A stretch of 33,757 bases of DNA from Alphaproteobacteria bacterium (GTDB lineage: Bacteria; Pseudomonadota; Alphaproteobacteria; UBA2966). The stretch is taken from the NCBI GenBank assembly GCA_030740435.1, contig JASLXG010000025.1, forward strand, positions 1 through 33,757. Direction: 5' to 3'. The position numbers and the translations under genes were made by a program. Of the stretch, positions 24,543 through 32,576 are shown piece by piece. The notes below the pieces were generated by a model that was not told the DNA's origin, ran no database searches, and saw nothing but the letters and a program-made list of their open reading frames with translations. Every line of letters begins with the position of its first letter. Positions within the stretch are counted from its first letter, which is position 1.

Positions 24543-25417
24543 CGCCAGCCTTCGTCGCCGTAATAGAAGCCGTTGGAGAGCGGGGTGTCGAGCAGCGCCT
24601 CGAGCTCGTGCTGGGCCCCCTCGGCCTCGCGCTGGCCGTTGAGCACGGCGCGGAAAAGGTTGGCCACGGCCACCATGTCGGTCATGTGGGGCGAGAGCCG
24701 GAAGTGCTCGACGCCGGCGTGGCGCAACTCCGAGAGCTCGCCGAGCAGCAAGCCGTAGCGGTAACTCAGGGTTTGGGTGCCGTTAACGGCCAAAAAAGCC
24801 TCGCCGTCGAGGGTCTCGACGGTCATGCCGTCGGGATCGTCCTCGCAGACGTACTGGCAGCCGTCCTTGTGCAGGCCGTGGACCCGGGCGTGGTAGCAGC
24901 GCGCCGAGATGGCCAGCGGCAGGCGGCCGAAGACGGCCACCTCGAGGGCCACGCCGCGGCCCGCCAGCGCCGCTATCGAGGCGCCGGGCAATTCATGGGG
25001 CAGGCAGATGCGCTCGGCGCCTTGGCGGGCCAGGTAGTCCACCGTGCCTTCGTTGTAGACGTTGACGAAGGGGCCGATGCAGTGCCGCCGGCCGGCCAGC
25101 AGTGCCGTGCCCCAGAGGTCGTTGGCCTCGATCAGGCGCTCCTCGTCGGCGGCCAGGGCCCTCAGGCTCTCCATCTCGCGCGGGCTCATGATCAGCGCCA
25201 GGGTCGAGATCACCACCTGCTTGCCGGCCGCCTCCAGGCGTTCGATGACGGCGCCCAGCAAGGGTTCGAAAAAGCTCTCGCGCTTGGAGCACACGACCTC
25301 GCCCAGATAGACCGTGTCAAGCGCCGCCTCGTCGGCCATTCGGTAATAGAAATCACGTTTTTGCTCGGCCGGCCAGTTGAAGAGAATGGGCCCGAGGTTA
25401 AGCGCCGGCGCGCTCAT
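24509..25417 (-). CDS. ubiV: UbiV, U32-type iron-sulfur protein for O2-independent ubiquinone synthesis
   Basis: 302 residues. UbiU and UbiV form a 4Fe-4S heterodimer that hydroxylates the ubiquinone ring without O2, using prephenate as oxygen source. The four cluster cysteines are visible: C43 in VVCSKRE, C174 in SARCYHAR, and C187 and C191 in DGCQYVCEDD. The 13- and 4-residue spacings equal those of the E. coli protein (C180, C193, C197 there). Its start overlaps the ubiU stop by 4 bp. Last gene of the ubiT-ubiU-ubiV run. Cytoplasmic. Confidence 0.93.
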   Translation of the reverse strand: MSAPALNLGPILFNWPAEQKRDFYYRMADEAALDTVYLGEVVCSKRESFFEPLLGAVIERLEAAGKQVVISTLALIMSPREMESLRALAADEERLIEANDLWGTALLAGRRHCIGPFVNVYNEGTVDYLARQGAERICLPHELPGASIAALAGRGVALEVAVFGRLPLAISARCYHARVHGLHKDGCQYVCEDDPDGMTVETLDGEAFLAVNGTQTLSYRYGLLLGELSELRHAGVEHFRLSPHMTDMVAVANLFRAVLNGQREAEGAQHELEALLDTPLSNGFYYGDEGWRYRDGEPRSVA

Positions 25418-26403
25418 CGCCAGGCCTTCTCATAGACGCCGGTGGTGCCCTGCTGGCCCTCGCTCAGGTCCTCGAGATCAAGCGCCGGGATGTCCTGCTC
25501 GGCGGCAACGGCGTCGACGGCCTTGCGGAAGGCGGCGACGACGCGGGCGACGTAGGCCTTGCCGCGCTGGCGGCCTTCGATCTTGAGGCCGGTGACGCCG
25601 GCCGCCTGCACCTCGGGCAGCATGGCCTGGACGCTCAGGCTGGTGGGCTCCTCGAAAAGGTAGGAAGCCTCGCCCCGGGCTTTGAAACGGCCCTTGCAGA
25701 GCGTCGGATAGCCCCTGTCCTCGTGCTCGGTGAAGACGTTGACGGTGAATTCGCCGAGTCGGGAGACCAGGCCCTCGGGCCGTTCCTCGTAGTGGGCGTG
25801 GCTGGCTGGCGAGCAGACGCCGCAATTGTTGGGCGACTTGCCGGTGACGTAGGAGGAAAGGGTGCAGCGGCCCTCGGCCATGACGCAGAGGCCGCCGAAG
25901 GCGAAGATCTCGGTCTCGACCTCGATGGCCTGGTTGAGCTCACTGATCTCGGCCAGCGTGAGTACGCGCGGCAGCACCACCCGGCGGACGCCGAACTCGC
26001 GGGCATAGAAGCCGATGGCCTCGGGGTTGGAGGCCGAGGCCTGGACCGAAAGATGGCGCCGCAGCTCGGGCTGGTTTTGGCAGCAGTAATCCAACAGCCC
26101 GATGTCGGCCAGGATCAAGGCATCGGCCCGCAGCGCCGCGGCGTCGTCGACGGCGCGCTGCCAGGGTCCGGGATTGCCGGCCTCGGGATAGGTGTTGACG
26201 GCGACGAAGACGCGGCAGTTGCCGGCGTGGGCGTAAGCAATGCCGGCCCGCAGCTCGTCGCGGCTGAAGTTGAGGCCGGGGAAATTGCGGGCATTGGTCT
26301 CGTCGCGAAACCCCAGATAGACGGTGTCGGCCCCGGCGTCGACGGCGGCCCTCAGTGCCGCCGGGGTGCCGGCCGGGCAGACCAGCTCGAGGGCGGTGCT
26401 CAC
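25414..26403 (-). CDS. ubiU: UbiU, U32-type iron-sulfur protein for O2-independent ubiquinone synthesis
   Basis: 329 residues. N-terminus ELVCPAGTPAALRAAVDAGADTVYLGF is the U32 barrel start. Cysteines at 173 and 180 (GGLCVMAEGRC), 197 (CGVCSP) and 236 (TLCKGRF) fall at a constant +4 offset from the four cluster ligands of E. coli UbiU (169, 176, 193, 232). An extra Cys lies at 194. It is the partner of UbiV in the anaerobic hydroxylation steps. Overlaps ubiT and ubiV by 4 bp on each side, so all three are translationally coupled. The protease annotation common for U32 proteins is misleading here. Confidence 0.94.
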   Translation of the reverse strand: MSTALELVCPAGTPAALRAAVDAGADTVYLGFRDETNARNFPGLNFSRDELRAGIAYAHAGNCRVFVAVNTYPEAGNPGPWQRAVDDAAALRADALILADIGLLDYCCQNQPELRRHLSVQASASNPEAIGFYAREFGVRRVVLPRVLTLAEISELNQAIEVETEIFAFGGLCVMAEGRCTLSSYVTGKSPNNCGVCSPASHAHYEERPEGLVSRLGEFTVNVFTEHEDRGYPTLCKGRFKARGEASYLFEEPTSLSVQAMLPEVQAAGVTGLKIEGRQRGKAYVARVVAAFRKAVDAVAAEQDIPALDLEDLSEGQQGTTGVYEKAWR

Positions 26404-27080
26404 GGCGCCGGCCGCTTGCGCTGCGGCCCTTTGCGCTCTAGATGTTCCAGCCTTTGGCCGAGCCTGGATAACTCGGCGGCCTGGCCGCGGTTTTGTTTCT
26501 CGACGTCTGCCAACAGCGCCCCGCGCAGCGCCGCCAGGTCGGCCGCCGCCCGGCCCAGCAGGGCCTCGGCCCGGGCCGCCAGCAGCCGGGCCAGCGGATT
26601 GAAGGGGCCGAAAAGCGACAGGATGTCGTCGAGCAGATCGATCTCCTCGCCATCGAGCGCGTTGCGCAACGCCACCACGGCCTCGGTATCGCCGTCGATG
26701 ACCAGGGCGCGGGAGAAAAACACGGCATCGCCGTCGAGCCGCCCTTCCATCAAATCTATCAGCGTCAGCAGCGGGCCGCGCACGCTGGCCGTCGCCACCT
26801 CGTCGTCGCCCGGGCGCGCCAGGCGGAGCGAGGGCCGGGCCGCGTCGGGACAGAGCGCCAGGCGGAAGGGCAGGTCGGAGGGATCGATCAGCATCAGCGG
26901 GCAGTCCAGCCCCTCGAGCCGGTCGAACATGGCGGGATGGCGCGCCACCACGGTATCGAGGGCCAGCCGCAACAGGGGATTGAGCACGAAGCCGGGCAGC
27001 GGCCGGGCCAGCATGCCGCCGATCAGGACCGGTGACAGCGGCGCGGCAGTGGCGCTTTGGTGCGGGGCCGATGGGCTCAT
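26400..27080 (-). CDS. ubiT: UbiT, SCP2-domain lipid-binding accessory factor
   Basis: 226 residues. The central part (about 30-140: PLLRLALDTVVARHPAMFDRLEGLDCPLMLIDPSDLPFRLAL... ATASVRGPLLTLIDLMEGRLDGDAVFFSRALVIDGDTEAVVALRNALD) is an SCP2 sterol-carrier-like fold. UbiT binds the hydrophobic ubiquinone intermediates, the anaerobic counterpart of UbiJ. The C-terminal helical tail (LAALRGALLADVEKQNRGQAAELSRLGQRLEHLE) is probably coiled coil. First ubi gene of the set; only 24 bp separate it from the upstream regulator gene on the same strand. No FNR box was recognised in that gap. Confidence 0.9.
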   Translation of the reverse strand: MSPSAPHQSATAAPLSPVLIGGMLARPLPGFVLNPLLRLALDTVVARHPAMFDRLEGLDCPLMLIDPSDLPFRLALCPDAARPSLRLARPGDDEVATASVRGPLLTLIDLMEGRLDGDAVFFSRALVIDGDTEAVVALRNALDGEEIDLLDDILSLFGPFNPLARLLAARAEALLGRAAADLAALRGALLADVEKQNRGQAAELSRLGQRLEHLERKGPQRKRPAP

Positions 27081-27104
27081 GCGGGGTACTCTGTGGCTAC
27101 TCGC

Positions 27105-28007
27105 TCAGGCACTGTTGTAGACCACTTGAGCGCTGTTGGATACGTCGTAGCCGCCCAGTGCCGCCGCCCGTTGGGCAAAGGCCGGGCCCTTCATGAAGGT
27201 CACCAGGGCGCCCAGCGGTGCCTCGAAATAGGCCCGGCGGCGCAGCACCAGATCGCAGCGTTCGGTGTGCAGCGCCACGAAATCGAGGCCCAACTGACGC
27301 GCCACGGCCTCGATGGCGAGGCCGGCGTCGGCATTACCCTCACGCACAGCCAACGCCAGATCGAGCTCGCTACGGCAAGGATCCGCGGCAATGCTCAAAT
27401 CCGCCAGCGCCAGGCCTTTCCGGCCCAGCAGGTATTCCAACAAAACGTGGCTGCCGGCCTGGCGCTGGCGCAGTGCCAGGCGCCGCCCCGGCAGGTCGGC
27501 CAGGCCCTCGATAGCCAGGGGATTGCCGGGCGCCAGCACCAGGCCCTGGCGGCGCCGGGCCCAGGTCAGGGCGACGATGTCGTAGCCGCCCAGGCGCTGG
27601 CGTACCGCCGAAAGCTCGTAACTGCCGGTGTCGGCCTCGACCAGATGCACCAGCGCCGCCGCGGCCTCGCCCGCGGCCAGGCGTTCGATGCCGTCGAGGC
27701 TGCCGCCGGGCAGCATGGCCAGGCCGCAGCCCGAGGCCGCCAGAGACCATTCCAGCAGCGGATCGTGGCTGCCGGCGATGACAGCCGGCGGCGGCGCGGT
27801 GGGCAGGGCCGGGTGGCTCAGCTCGACCCCGGCCAGCACCCAGGCCTCGACCAGGTGGCGGGGAAAGAGCCACTTGCCGGCCACCCGCGAGCAGGGAATG
27901 CGGCGGCGCTGGACGAGATCGTAGACCTTGCGCTGCTTGATGCGCAGGTACTCGGCGACCTCGCCGGTGGACATCATCTCGGGCACGGACGGGCTTGTCG
28001 GCGGCAT
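27105..28007 (-). CDS. HTH regulator with periplasmic-binding-protein-like sensor domain (tungstate/molybdate-type)
   Basis: 300 residues. Residues about 12-60 are an excisionase/MerR-like HTH: STGEVAEYLRIKQRKVYDLVQRRRIPCSRVAGKWLFPRHLVEAW. Residues about 75-285 form a PBP-like domain without signal peptide (AGSHDPLLEW, GSYELSAVRQRLGGYDIVALTW, RRLALRQRQAGSH, AVREGNADAGLAIEAVARQLGLDFV). This architecture occurs next to molybdate/tungstate transport genes. It is divergent from tupBCA, so a tungstate- or molybdate-sensing regulator is likely, and 24 bp upstream of ubiT, so it may be co-transcribed with ubiTUV. Start at 28007 is uncertain: Met11 or Met12 are alternatives. Confidence 0.82.
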   Translation of the reverse strand: MPPTSPSVPEMMSTGEVAEYLRIKQRKVYDLVQRRRIPCSRVAGKWLFPRHLVEAWVLAGVELSHPALPTAPPPAVIAGSHDPLLEWSLAASGCGLAMLPGGSLDGIERLAAGEAAAALVHLVEADTGSYELSAVRQRLGGYDIVALTWARRRQGLVLAPGNPLAIEGLADLPGRRLALRQRQAGSHVLLEYLLGRKGLALADLSIAADPCRSELDLALAVREGNADAGLAIEAVARQLGLDFVALHTERCDLVLRRRAYFEAPLGALVTFMKGPAFAQRAAALGGYDVSNSAQVVYNSA

Positions 28008-28074
28008 GGATCGTCCTACATCAACATGCTACATTCCCTATGATAGACAGATTTGCGAAACATAGCCAGAAATT

Positions 28075-28088
28075 TGCATAAATATGCA
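28075..28088. promoter_or_regulatory. Palindromic candidate operator between the regulator and tupB
   Basis: TGCATAAATATGCA is a perfect inverted repeat (6-bp arms, 2-bp spacer) in the AT-rich part of the divergent region, 67 bp upstream of the regulator start. A related ATTTGC half occurs at 28051-28056 and again at 28072-28077. It could be the binding site of the HTH/PBP regulator. The 28008-28121 interval holds no gene. Confidence 0.45.
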
Positions 28089-28121
28089 CAATACCTTCCC
28101 CCCAGCCCCACGCCGCCCCAA

Positions 28122-28256
28122 AGTTTCGGGGACAGGGACGCTTTTTCACGCGGACAAGAGTTTCGGGGACAGGGACCTAATTAGTTTCGTTCAAGAGTTT
28201 CGGGGACAAGAGTTTCGGGGACAGGGACCTATTTCAGGAGTTTCGGGGACAGGGAC
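28122..28256. repeat. Five-copy array of an 18-bp repeat (AGTTTCGGGGACAGGGAC)
   Basis: Full copies start at 28122, 28159, 28211 and 28239; a 12-bp truncated copy lies at 28196-28207. Copies one and five are followed by GCTTTT, copies two and four by CTAATT or CTATTT, so two alternating variants exist. Spacing is irregular (37, 37, 15 and 28 bp between starts). Sequences of this kind (GGGGACAGGGAC) recur in many bacterial genomes and I associate them with REP/RAYT-type elements, but no transposase is here. The array lies in the 5' leader region of tupB, ending 36 bp before its GTG. Confidence 0.85.
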
Positions 28257-28292
28257 GCTTTTATTCCTATTTTTTCGCCAGGGGCCGGGGCG

Positions 28293-28994
28293 GTGAGTTC
28301 GGGCGACAACGCGCTGGCCACGGCGTTTTCGCTGATCGCCGGGCTGGACGCGGACTTGGTGGCCATCGTCGGGCTGTCGCTGCGGGTCAGCCTGACGGCG
28401 GTGGCGCTGGGCGCCTTGGTCGGCCTGCCGCTGGGCGCCGCCGTGGCGCTCTTTCGCTTTCCCGGCCGGGCCTCCGTGGCGGCGCTGCTCAGCGCCATGA
28501 TGGGTCTGCCGCCGGTGGTGCTGGGCCTGATGGTCTACCTGGCGCTGTCGCGCTCGGGGCCGCTGGGCGTCTTCGGGCTGCTGTTCACGCCCGGTGCCAT
28601 GATCATCGCCCAGTTTTTTCTCGTCATCCCCATCATCGCTTCGCTCAGCCGCCAGGTCGTCGAGGATCTTTGGGCCGATTACGAGGAGCCGCTGCGCTCG
28701 CTCGGCGCCGGCCCCGGCCGGGCCCTGCCGACCTTGCTGTGGGACGGCCGCTTCAGCCTGCTGACCGCCGTTCTGGCCGGCTTCGGCCGGGCCAGCGCCG
28801 AGGTCGGCGCGGTGATGATCGTCGGCGGCAACATCGACCAGGTAACGCGGGTCATGACCACGGCCATCGCGCTGGAGACCTCCAAGGGCAATCTCGAATT
28901 GGCTCTGGGGCTGGGCATCGTGCTGCTCGGCCTCAGCCTGGGCGTCAATCTGCTGGCCTTTGCCGGCAGTGCTGCGGCCCGGCGGCTGGGCTGA
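28293..28994 (+). CDS. tupB: Tungstate ABC transporter permease (TupB-like)
   Basis: 233 residues, GTG start. Multiple hydrophobic segments (about 22-50, 60-80, 85-120, 165-185, 200-228) form the inner-membrane channel. The cytoplasmic EAA loop is visible as YEEPLRSLGAGPGRALPTLLW, which docks on the ATPase. Typical TupB text includes GLPPVVLGLMVYLALSRSGPLG and EVGAVMIVGGNIDQVTRVMTTAI. Followed after 3 bp by the ATPase and then by the binding protein. Molybdate cannot be excluded as substrate, but the TupA match favours tungstate. Confidence 0.9.
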   Translation: MSSGDNALATAFSLIAGLDADLVAIVGLSLRVSLTAVALGALVGLPLGAAVALFRFPGRASVAALLSAMMGLPPVVLGLMVYLALSRSGPLGVFGLLFTPGAMIIAQFFLVIPIIASLSRQVVEDLWADYEEPLRSLGAGPGRALPTLLWDGRFSLLTAVLAGFGRASAEVGAVMIVGGNIDQVTRVMTTAIALETSKGNLELALGLGIVLLGLSLGVNLLAFAGSAAARRLG

Positions 28995-28997
28995 GCC

Positions 28998-29711
28998 ATG
29001 GTGGCCTCGATCCTGCCGCTGGAGGTAGCGCAACTGGGCTTCTCGGCCGGTGGCGCGCAACTGCTCGAGGGCGTCGGATTTGTTCTCAATGCGGGCAGCC
29101 GCTCGATCATCCTGGGGGCCAACGGGGCCGGCAAGAGCCTGACGCTGAGGCTCTGCCACGGTTTGCTGGCGCCCAGCCAGGGCCAGGTGCGCTGGCAACG
29201 TCCGGCGGCCGAGGCGGCCCGGCACCAGGCCATGGTCTTTCAGCGCCCGGTGCTGCTGCGCCGCTCCGCGGCGGCCAACGTAAGCTATGGTTTGGCGCTC
29301 AGGGGCGTGCCTCGCGGCCGACGCCGGCGCCTGGTGGCGGAAGCCCTGGAGGTGGCCGGCCTGGGCGCCCTGGCCGGCCGGCCGGCAGGCTCGCTTTCGG
29401 GCGGCGAACAACAACGCCTGGCCCTGGCCCGGGCCTGGGCGCTGGGGCCCGAGGTGCTGTTCCTCGACGAGCCCACGGCCAGCCTCGACCCGGCCGGCAC
29501 CCGCGCCGTCGAGGCGCTGATCGATGCTTTCCACCGGGGCGGTGCCAAGATCGTCATGACCACCCACGACCTGGCCCAGGCCCGCAGACTGGCCGACGAG
29601 GTGCTGTTCTTCCACCAGGGCCGGTTGTTGGAGCAATCGCCGGCGGCACGCTTCTTCGCTGGGCCCAGCAGCCTGGTGGCGCGGCGCTTCCTGGCAGGTG
29701 AAGTGGTATGA
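28998..29711 (+). CDS. tupC: Tungstate ABC transporter ATPase (TupC-like)
   Basis: 237 residues. Walker A is GANGAGKS, the signature is LSGGEQQRLALARAWALG, Walker B is VLFLDEPTASLD, and the switch His is in TTHDLAQARRLADEV. It powers import through TupB. No C-terminal regulatory (TOBE/Mop) domain is present, in line with TupC and unlike ModC. The tupA ATG overlaps its stop (ATGA). Confidence 0.9.
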   Translation: MVASILPLEVAQLGFSAGGAQLLEGVGFVLNAGSRSIILGANGAGKSLTLRLCHGLLAPSQGQVRWQRPAAEAARHQAMVFQRPVLLRRSAAANVSYGLALRGVPRGRRRRLVAEALEVAGLGALAGRPAGSLSGGEQQRLALARAWALGPEVLFLDEPTASLDPAGTRAVEALIDAFHRGGAKIVMTTHDLAQARRLADEVLFFHQGRLLEQSPAARFFAGPSSLVARRFLAGEVV

Positions 29712-30550
29712 AGCGGGCACTTTTCCTGGTTGCCCTGTTGCTCGCCTGGCCTGCCGGGGCGGCTCTGGCGGCCGATCGCTTCATCGTCCTGGCCTCGACC
29801 ACGTCGACCGAAAACTCAGGCTTGCTGGCCGACCTCCTGCCCCGCTTCCGGGCCCACAGCGGCATATCCGTGCGCGTCGTCGCCGTCGGCACGGGGGGGG
29901 CGCTACGTCTCGGCGCGCGCGGCGATGCCGACGTCGTGCTGGTGCACAGCCGCCGGGCCGAGCTCGATTTCGTGGCCGCCGGCCACGGCGTCGAGCGCCG
30001 CGAAGTGATGACCAACGACTTCGTCATCGTGGGACCGGTAGGGGATCCGGCCCGGGCCGCCGGCGCGGACGTGCTGCGGGCCTTGCGCCGCATTGTCGGC
30101 CGGCCCTTTGTTTCGCGCGGCGACGACAGCGGCACCCACAAAAAAGAACTTGGCCTCTGGCGTGCCGCCGGCCTCGACCCCACAGGGGGCGCTACAGGCG
30201 CAGCTTCGGCCGCCGGCGTTTGGTATCTCGAATCCGGTTCCGGCATGGGAGCGACGCTCAATCTGGCCGCCGCCAAGGACGCCTATGCGCTGGCCGACCG
30301 CGCCACCTGGCTGGCGTTTGGCAACCGGCGCGGCCTCGGCCTGCTGGTGGCCGGCGACAAGCGCTTGCTGAACGTTTACGGCGTCATGCTGGTCAACCCG
30401 GCCCGCCACCCGGTCAAGGCCGCCGAGGGCCGGGCTTTCATGGCCTGGCTGATGAGCGAAGGCCAGGCCGCAATCGGGGCTTTCCGGATCAAGGGCCAGC
30501 AGGCATTCTGGCCACAGGAAGCAAAAACTGGAGCGGATCTCGACAAATGA
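29708..30550 (+). CDS. tupA: Tungstate-binding periplasmic protein (TupA-like)
   Basis: 280 residues with signal peptide MKRALFLVALLLAWPAGAALA cleaved before ADRF. The mature start has VLASTTSTENSGLLADLLPRF, the TupA oxyanion-binding Thr/Ser cluster, followed by VVAVGTGGALRLGARGDADVVLVHSR and FVSRGDDSGTHKKEL, the second binding region. It ends with IKGQQAFWPQ. TupA proteins bind tungstate far more tightly than molybdate. Last gene of the tup operon; the methyltransferase follows after 22 bp. Confidence 0.92.
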   Translation: MKRALFLVALLLAWPAGAALAADRFIVLASTTSTENSGLLADLLPRFRAHSGISVRVVAVGTGGALRLGARGDADVVLVHSRRAELDFVAAGHGVERREVMTNDFVIVGPVGDPARAAGADVLRALRRIVGRPFVSRGDDSGTHKKELGLWRAAGLDPTGGATGAASAAGVWYLESGSGMGATLNLAAAKDAYALADRATWLAFGNRRGLGLLVAGDKRLLNVYGVMLVNPARHPVKAAEGRAFMAWLMSEGQAAIGAFRIKGQQAFWPQEAKTGADLDK

Positions 30551-30572
30551 GTTTCGCTCCGGGAGGTAGACA

Positions 30573-31322
30573 ATGAGCCTGGCCGACGAAAGCTTGAGAC
30601 AGGACGCCTGGCGCCCGTTCGACGCCATGCTCGAGAAAATCCCGCTGAGCGATGGCCAGCGCGTGCTCGATTTGGGTTGCGCTGCCGGCACGGTGGCGGC
30701 CCGCCTGGCGGTGCGCGGCGCCGAGGTGCTGGGCGTGGATCGCGACAACCTGGCGCTCAAGGAAGCGCGCCAGAGGGTCCCCGGGGCCCGGTTCTTGAAT
30801 GCCGACCTGGCCACGCTGGAGCTCATTGAGCCACCTTTCGACGGCCTTTGGTCGAGCTTCGCGGCGGCCTATTTTCCCGACTTTGGGCCGGTATTGCAGC
30901 GCTGGCTCAGTCATCTCGCACCCGGTGCCTGGCTCGCCCTGGTGGAAATCGAAGCCATGTTCGAGCACCGCCCGCTGGACGAAAACGCCCGGGCCGCGCT
31001 GGCCGAATTCGCCACCGAGATGCAGGCCCAGGGGCGTTACGATTTCGACATGGGATCGAAGCTCGCGGGCTTTTGCACCGCCGCCGGCCTCGAGGCGGTG
31101 GAGAGCTCGAACTGGGCCGACGCCGAGCTTGCTTTCCAGGGCCGGGCGGCACCCGACGTGCTGGAAGCCTGGCGGCGGCGCTTCGCCCGCCTCACGGCCA
31201 TGCGCGAATTCCTCGGCCAGGCCCGCTTCGTGGCCAGCCGTGAGGCCCTGCTGCACAGCCTGGCCGCCCCCGACCACGAAGCCGGGGCCGGCGTCACCAT
31301 GGTCCTGGCCCGCAAACCCTAA
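30573..31322 (+). CDS. Class I SAM-dependent methyltransferase
   Basis: 249 residues. Motif I is VLDLGCAAGTVAARLAVRGAEVLGVDRDN (about residues 31-59), with the acidic post-I residue Asp in GVDRD, then FLNADLATLEL (motif II region) and the PPFDGLWSSFAAAYFPDFGPVLQRWLSHLAPGAWLALVEIE block. GGAGG precedes the ATG by 7 bp. It may be read through from tupA, but its role is not obvious from that context; the acceptor is unknown. Confidence 0.88.
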   Translation: MSLADESLRQDAWRPFDAMLEKIPLSDGQRVLDLGCAAGTVAARLAVRGAEVLGVDRDNLALKEARQRVPGARFLNADLATLELIEPPFDGLWSSFAAAYFPDFGPVLQRWLSHLAPGAWLALVEIEAMFEHRPLDENARAALAEFATEMQAQGRYDFDMGSKLAGFCTAAGLEAVESSNWADAELAFQGRAAPDVLEAWRRRFARLTAMREFLGQARFVASREALLHSLAAPDHEAGAGVTMVLARKP

Positions 31323-31390
31323 CGCCAGCCCAGTCACCCTTTGGATATCGTCAGTTCGCTAAGATATTGTTTTTAGTGGTTTAAATTCCT

Positions 31391-31414
31391 AGTTCAGCGC
31401 TGAACTCGTTTTTT
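31391..31414 (+). terminator. Possible intrinsic terminator after the methyltransferase gene
   Basis: AGTTCAGCGCTGAACT (31391-31406) is a perfect 16-bp palindrome, giving a 6-bp stem with a GCGC loop, followed by CG and six T (31409-31414). The stem is short for a strong terminator. It lies in the AT-rich 134-bp gap 31323-31456 between convergent genes, which holds no other recognised feature. Confidence 0.45.
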
Positions 31415-31456
31415 CGAACGAACCGTATCGGGAACGACAATGCGTCTGTGACGCCC

Positions 31457-32467
31457 CTAATCTTCTAGCTTTTCGCTGACCGCGGCTTCGGCGAAGGTTG
31501 CCATGCCGGTGTGGGTGGCGACGGCGGCCTTGATCAGGTTGGCGGCAAGTGCCGCGCCCGAGGCCTCGCCCAGCCGCATGCCGAGATCCAAAAGCGGTGT
31601 TTTGCCCAAGGCCTGGACCAGGCGGGCGTGGGCTGTTTCGGCCGAACGGTGGGCCACCTGGCAATGATCGAGCGTGGTGGGTTCGAGGGCATGCAGGGGC
31701 GCCGCCGCGGCGCAGCTGACGAAGCCGTCGAGCAGCACCGGGACGCGATGCGCCCGCGCCGCCAATATGGCCCCGGCCATGGCCGCGATCTCGCGCCCGC
31801 CGAGACGGCGCAGGATATCGAAGCCGTCGCCCATCTCGGGCCGGTGCAGCGCCAGCGCCGCCTCCAGCACCTCGGCCTTGTGGCGCACGCCGGCGTCGTC
31901 GAGGCCGGTGCCGGGCCCGGCCCAGTCGGCAGCAGAGCCGCCGAACACGGCTTGGCTGAGCGCCGCCGCCGAGGTGGTGTTGCCGATGCCCATCTCGCCC
32001 AGGCACAGGAGATCGGCCCCGATGTCGACCTTGGCCGCCCCCAGCGCCAGCGCCTCGGCGCACTCCGCCTCGCTCATGGCCGGGCCCTGGCTGAAGTCGG
32101 CGGTCGGGCGTTCGAGCTCCAGGGCATGGACGCCGAGCGTCGCCCCGGCGATTTGGCAGAGCTGGTTGATGGCGGCGCCGCCGCCCTCGAAGTTGGCCAC
32201 CATCTGCACCGTCACCTCGGCGGGAAAGGCCGAGATGCCCTGGGCGGTGATGCCGTGGTTGCCGGCGAAAACCAGGGCCTGGATGCGCTCGGCCCGGGGC
32301 GAGGCGCGGCCCTGCCAGGCGGCGGCCCAGATGGCCAGGTCCTCGAGGCGGCCCAGCGCACCCGGCGGTTTGGTCAACTCGGCGTTGCGCTGGCTCGCGG
32401 CCTCGGCGCTGGGCTCATGGGCGCCGGGCTGGTCGGCGATCATCCGGCGGAAGGGCTGGAAGGGCAT
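31457..32467 (-). CDS. cobT: Nicotinate-nucleotide-dimethylbenzimidazole phosphoribosyltransferase
   Basis: 336 residues from the ATG at 32467, with AAGGAG 9 bp upstream; an upstream TTG at 32494 lacks this. Makes alpha-ribazole phosphate from nicotinate mononucleotide and dimethylbenzimidazole for the lower ligand of cobalamin. Visible signatures: PPGALGRLEDLAIWAAAWQG, FAGNHGITAQGISAFPAEVT, GEMGIGNTTSAAAL, GTGLDDAGVRHKAEV, LLDGFVSCAAAAPLHAL and RLGEASGAALAANLIKAAV. The catalytic Glu lies in the last block (GEASG or the AEAAVSEK end). Divergent from cobS; no cobalamin riboswitch is seen in the 109-bp gap. Confidence 0.95.
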   Translation of the reverse strand: MPFQPFRRMIADQPGAHEPSAEAASQRNAELTKPPGALGRLEDLAIWAAAWQGRASPRAERIQALVFAGNHGITAQGISAFPAEVTVQMVANFEGGGAAINQLCQIAGATLGVHALELERPTADFSQGPAMSEAECAEALALGAAKVDIGADLLCLGEMGIGNTTSAAALSQAVFGGSAADWAGPGTGLDDAGVRHKAEVLEAALALHRPEMGDGFDILRRLGGREIAAMAGAILAARAHRVPVLLDGFVSCAAAAPLHALEPTTLDHCQVAHRSAETAHARLVQALGKTPLLDLGMRLGEASGAALAANLIKAAVATHTGMATFAEAAVSEKLED

Positions 32468-32576
32468 GGGGTATCGCTCCTTGCGTACGCACAAGCTCGA
32501 GCCCCCCCGGACGAGGTGCTCTTATAAACCGAATCGGGCGGTGATATACCAGTCGAATGTGGCCCGGAAGACGAAA

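Noticed and set aside
28122-28256. CRISPR array
   Set aside because: Units are 18 bp with spacers of very uneven size, one unit truncated, and no cas genes nearby.
28084-28296. 70-codon frame across the repeat array (FRGQ-type repeats)
   Set aside because: The peptide is just the translated 18-bp repeat; no ribosome site and no similarity.
32468-32576. Cobalamin riboswitch between cobT and cobS
   Set aside because: The gap is too short for a full riboswitch and no B12-box-like sequence was recognised.
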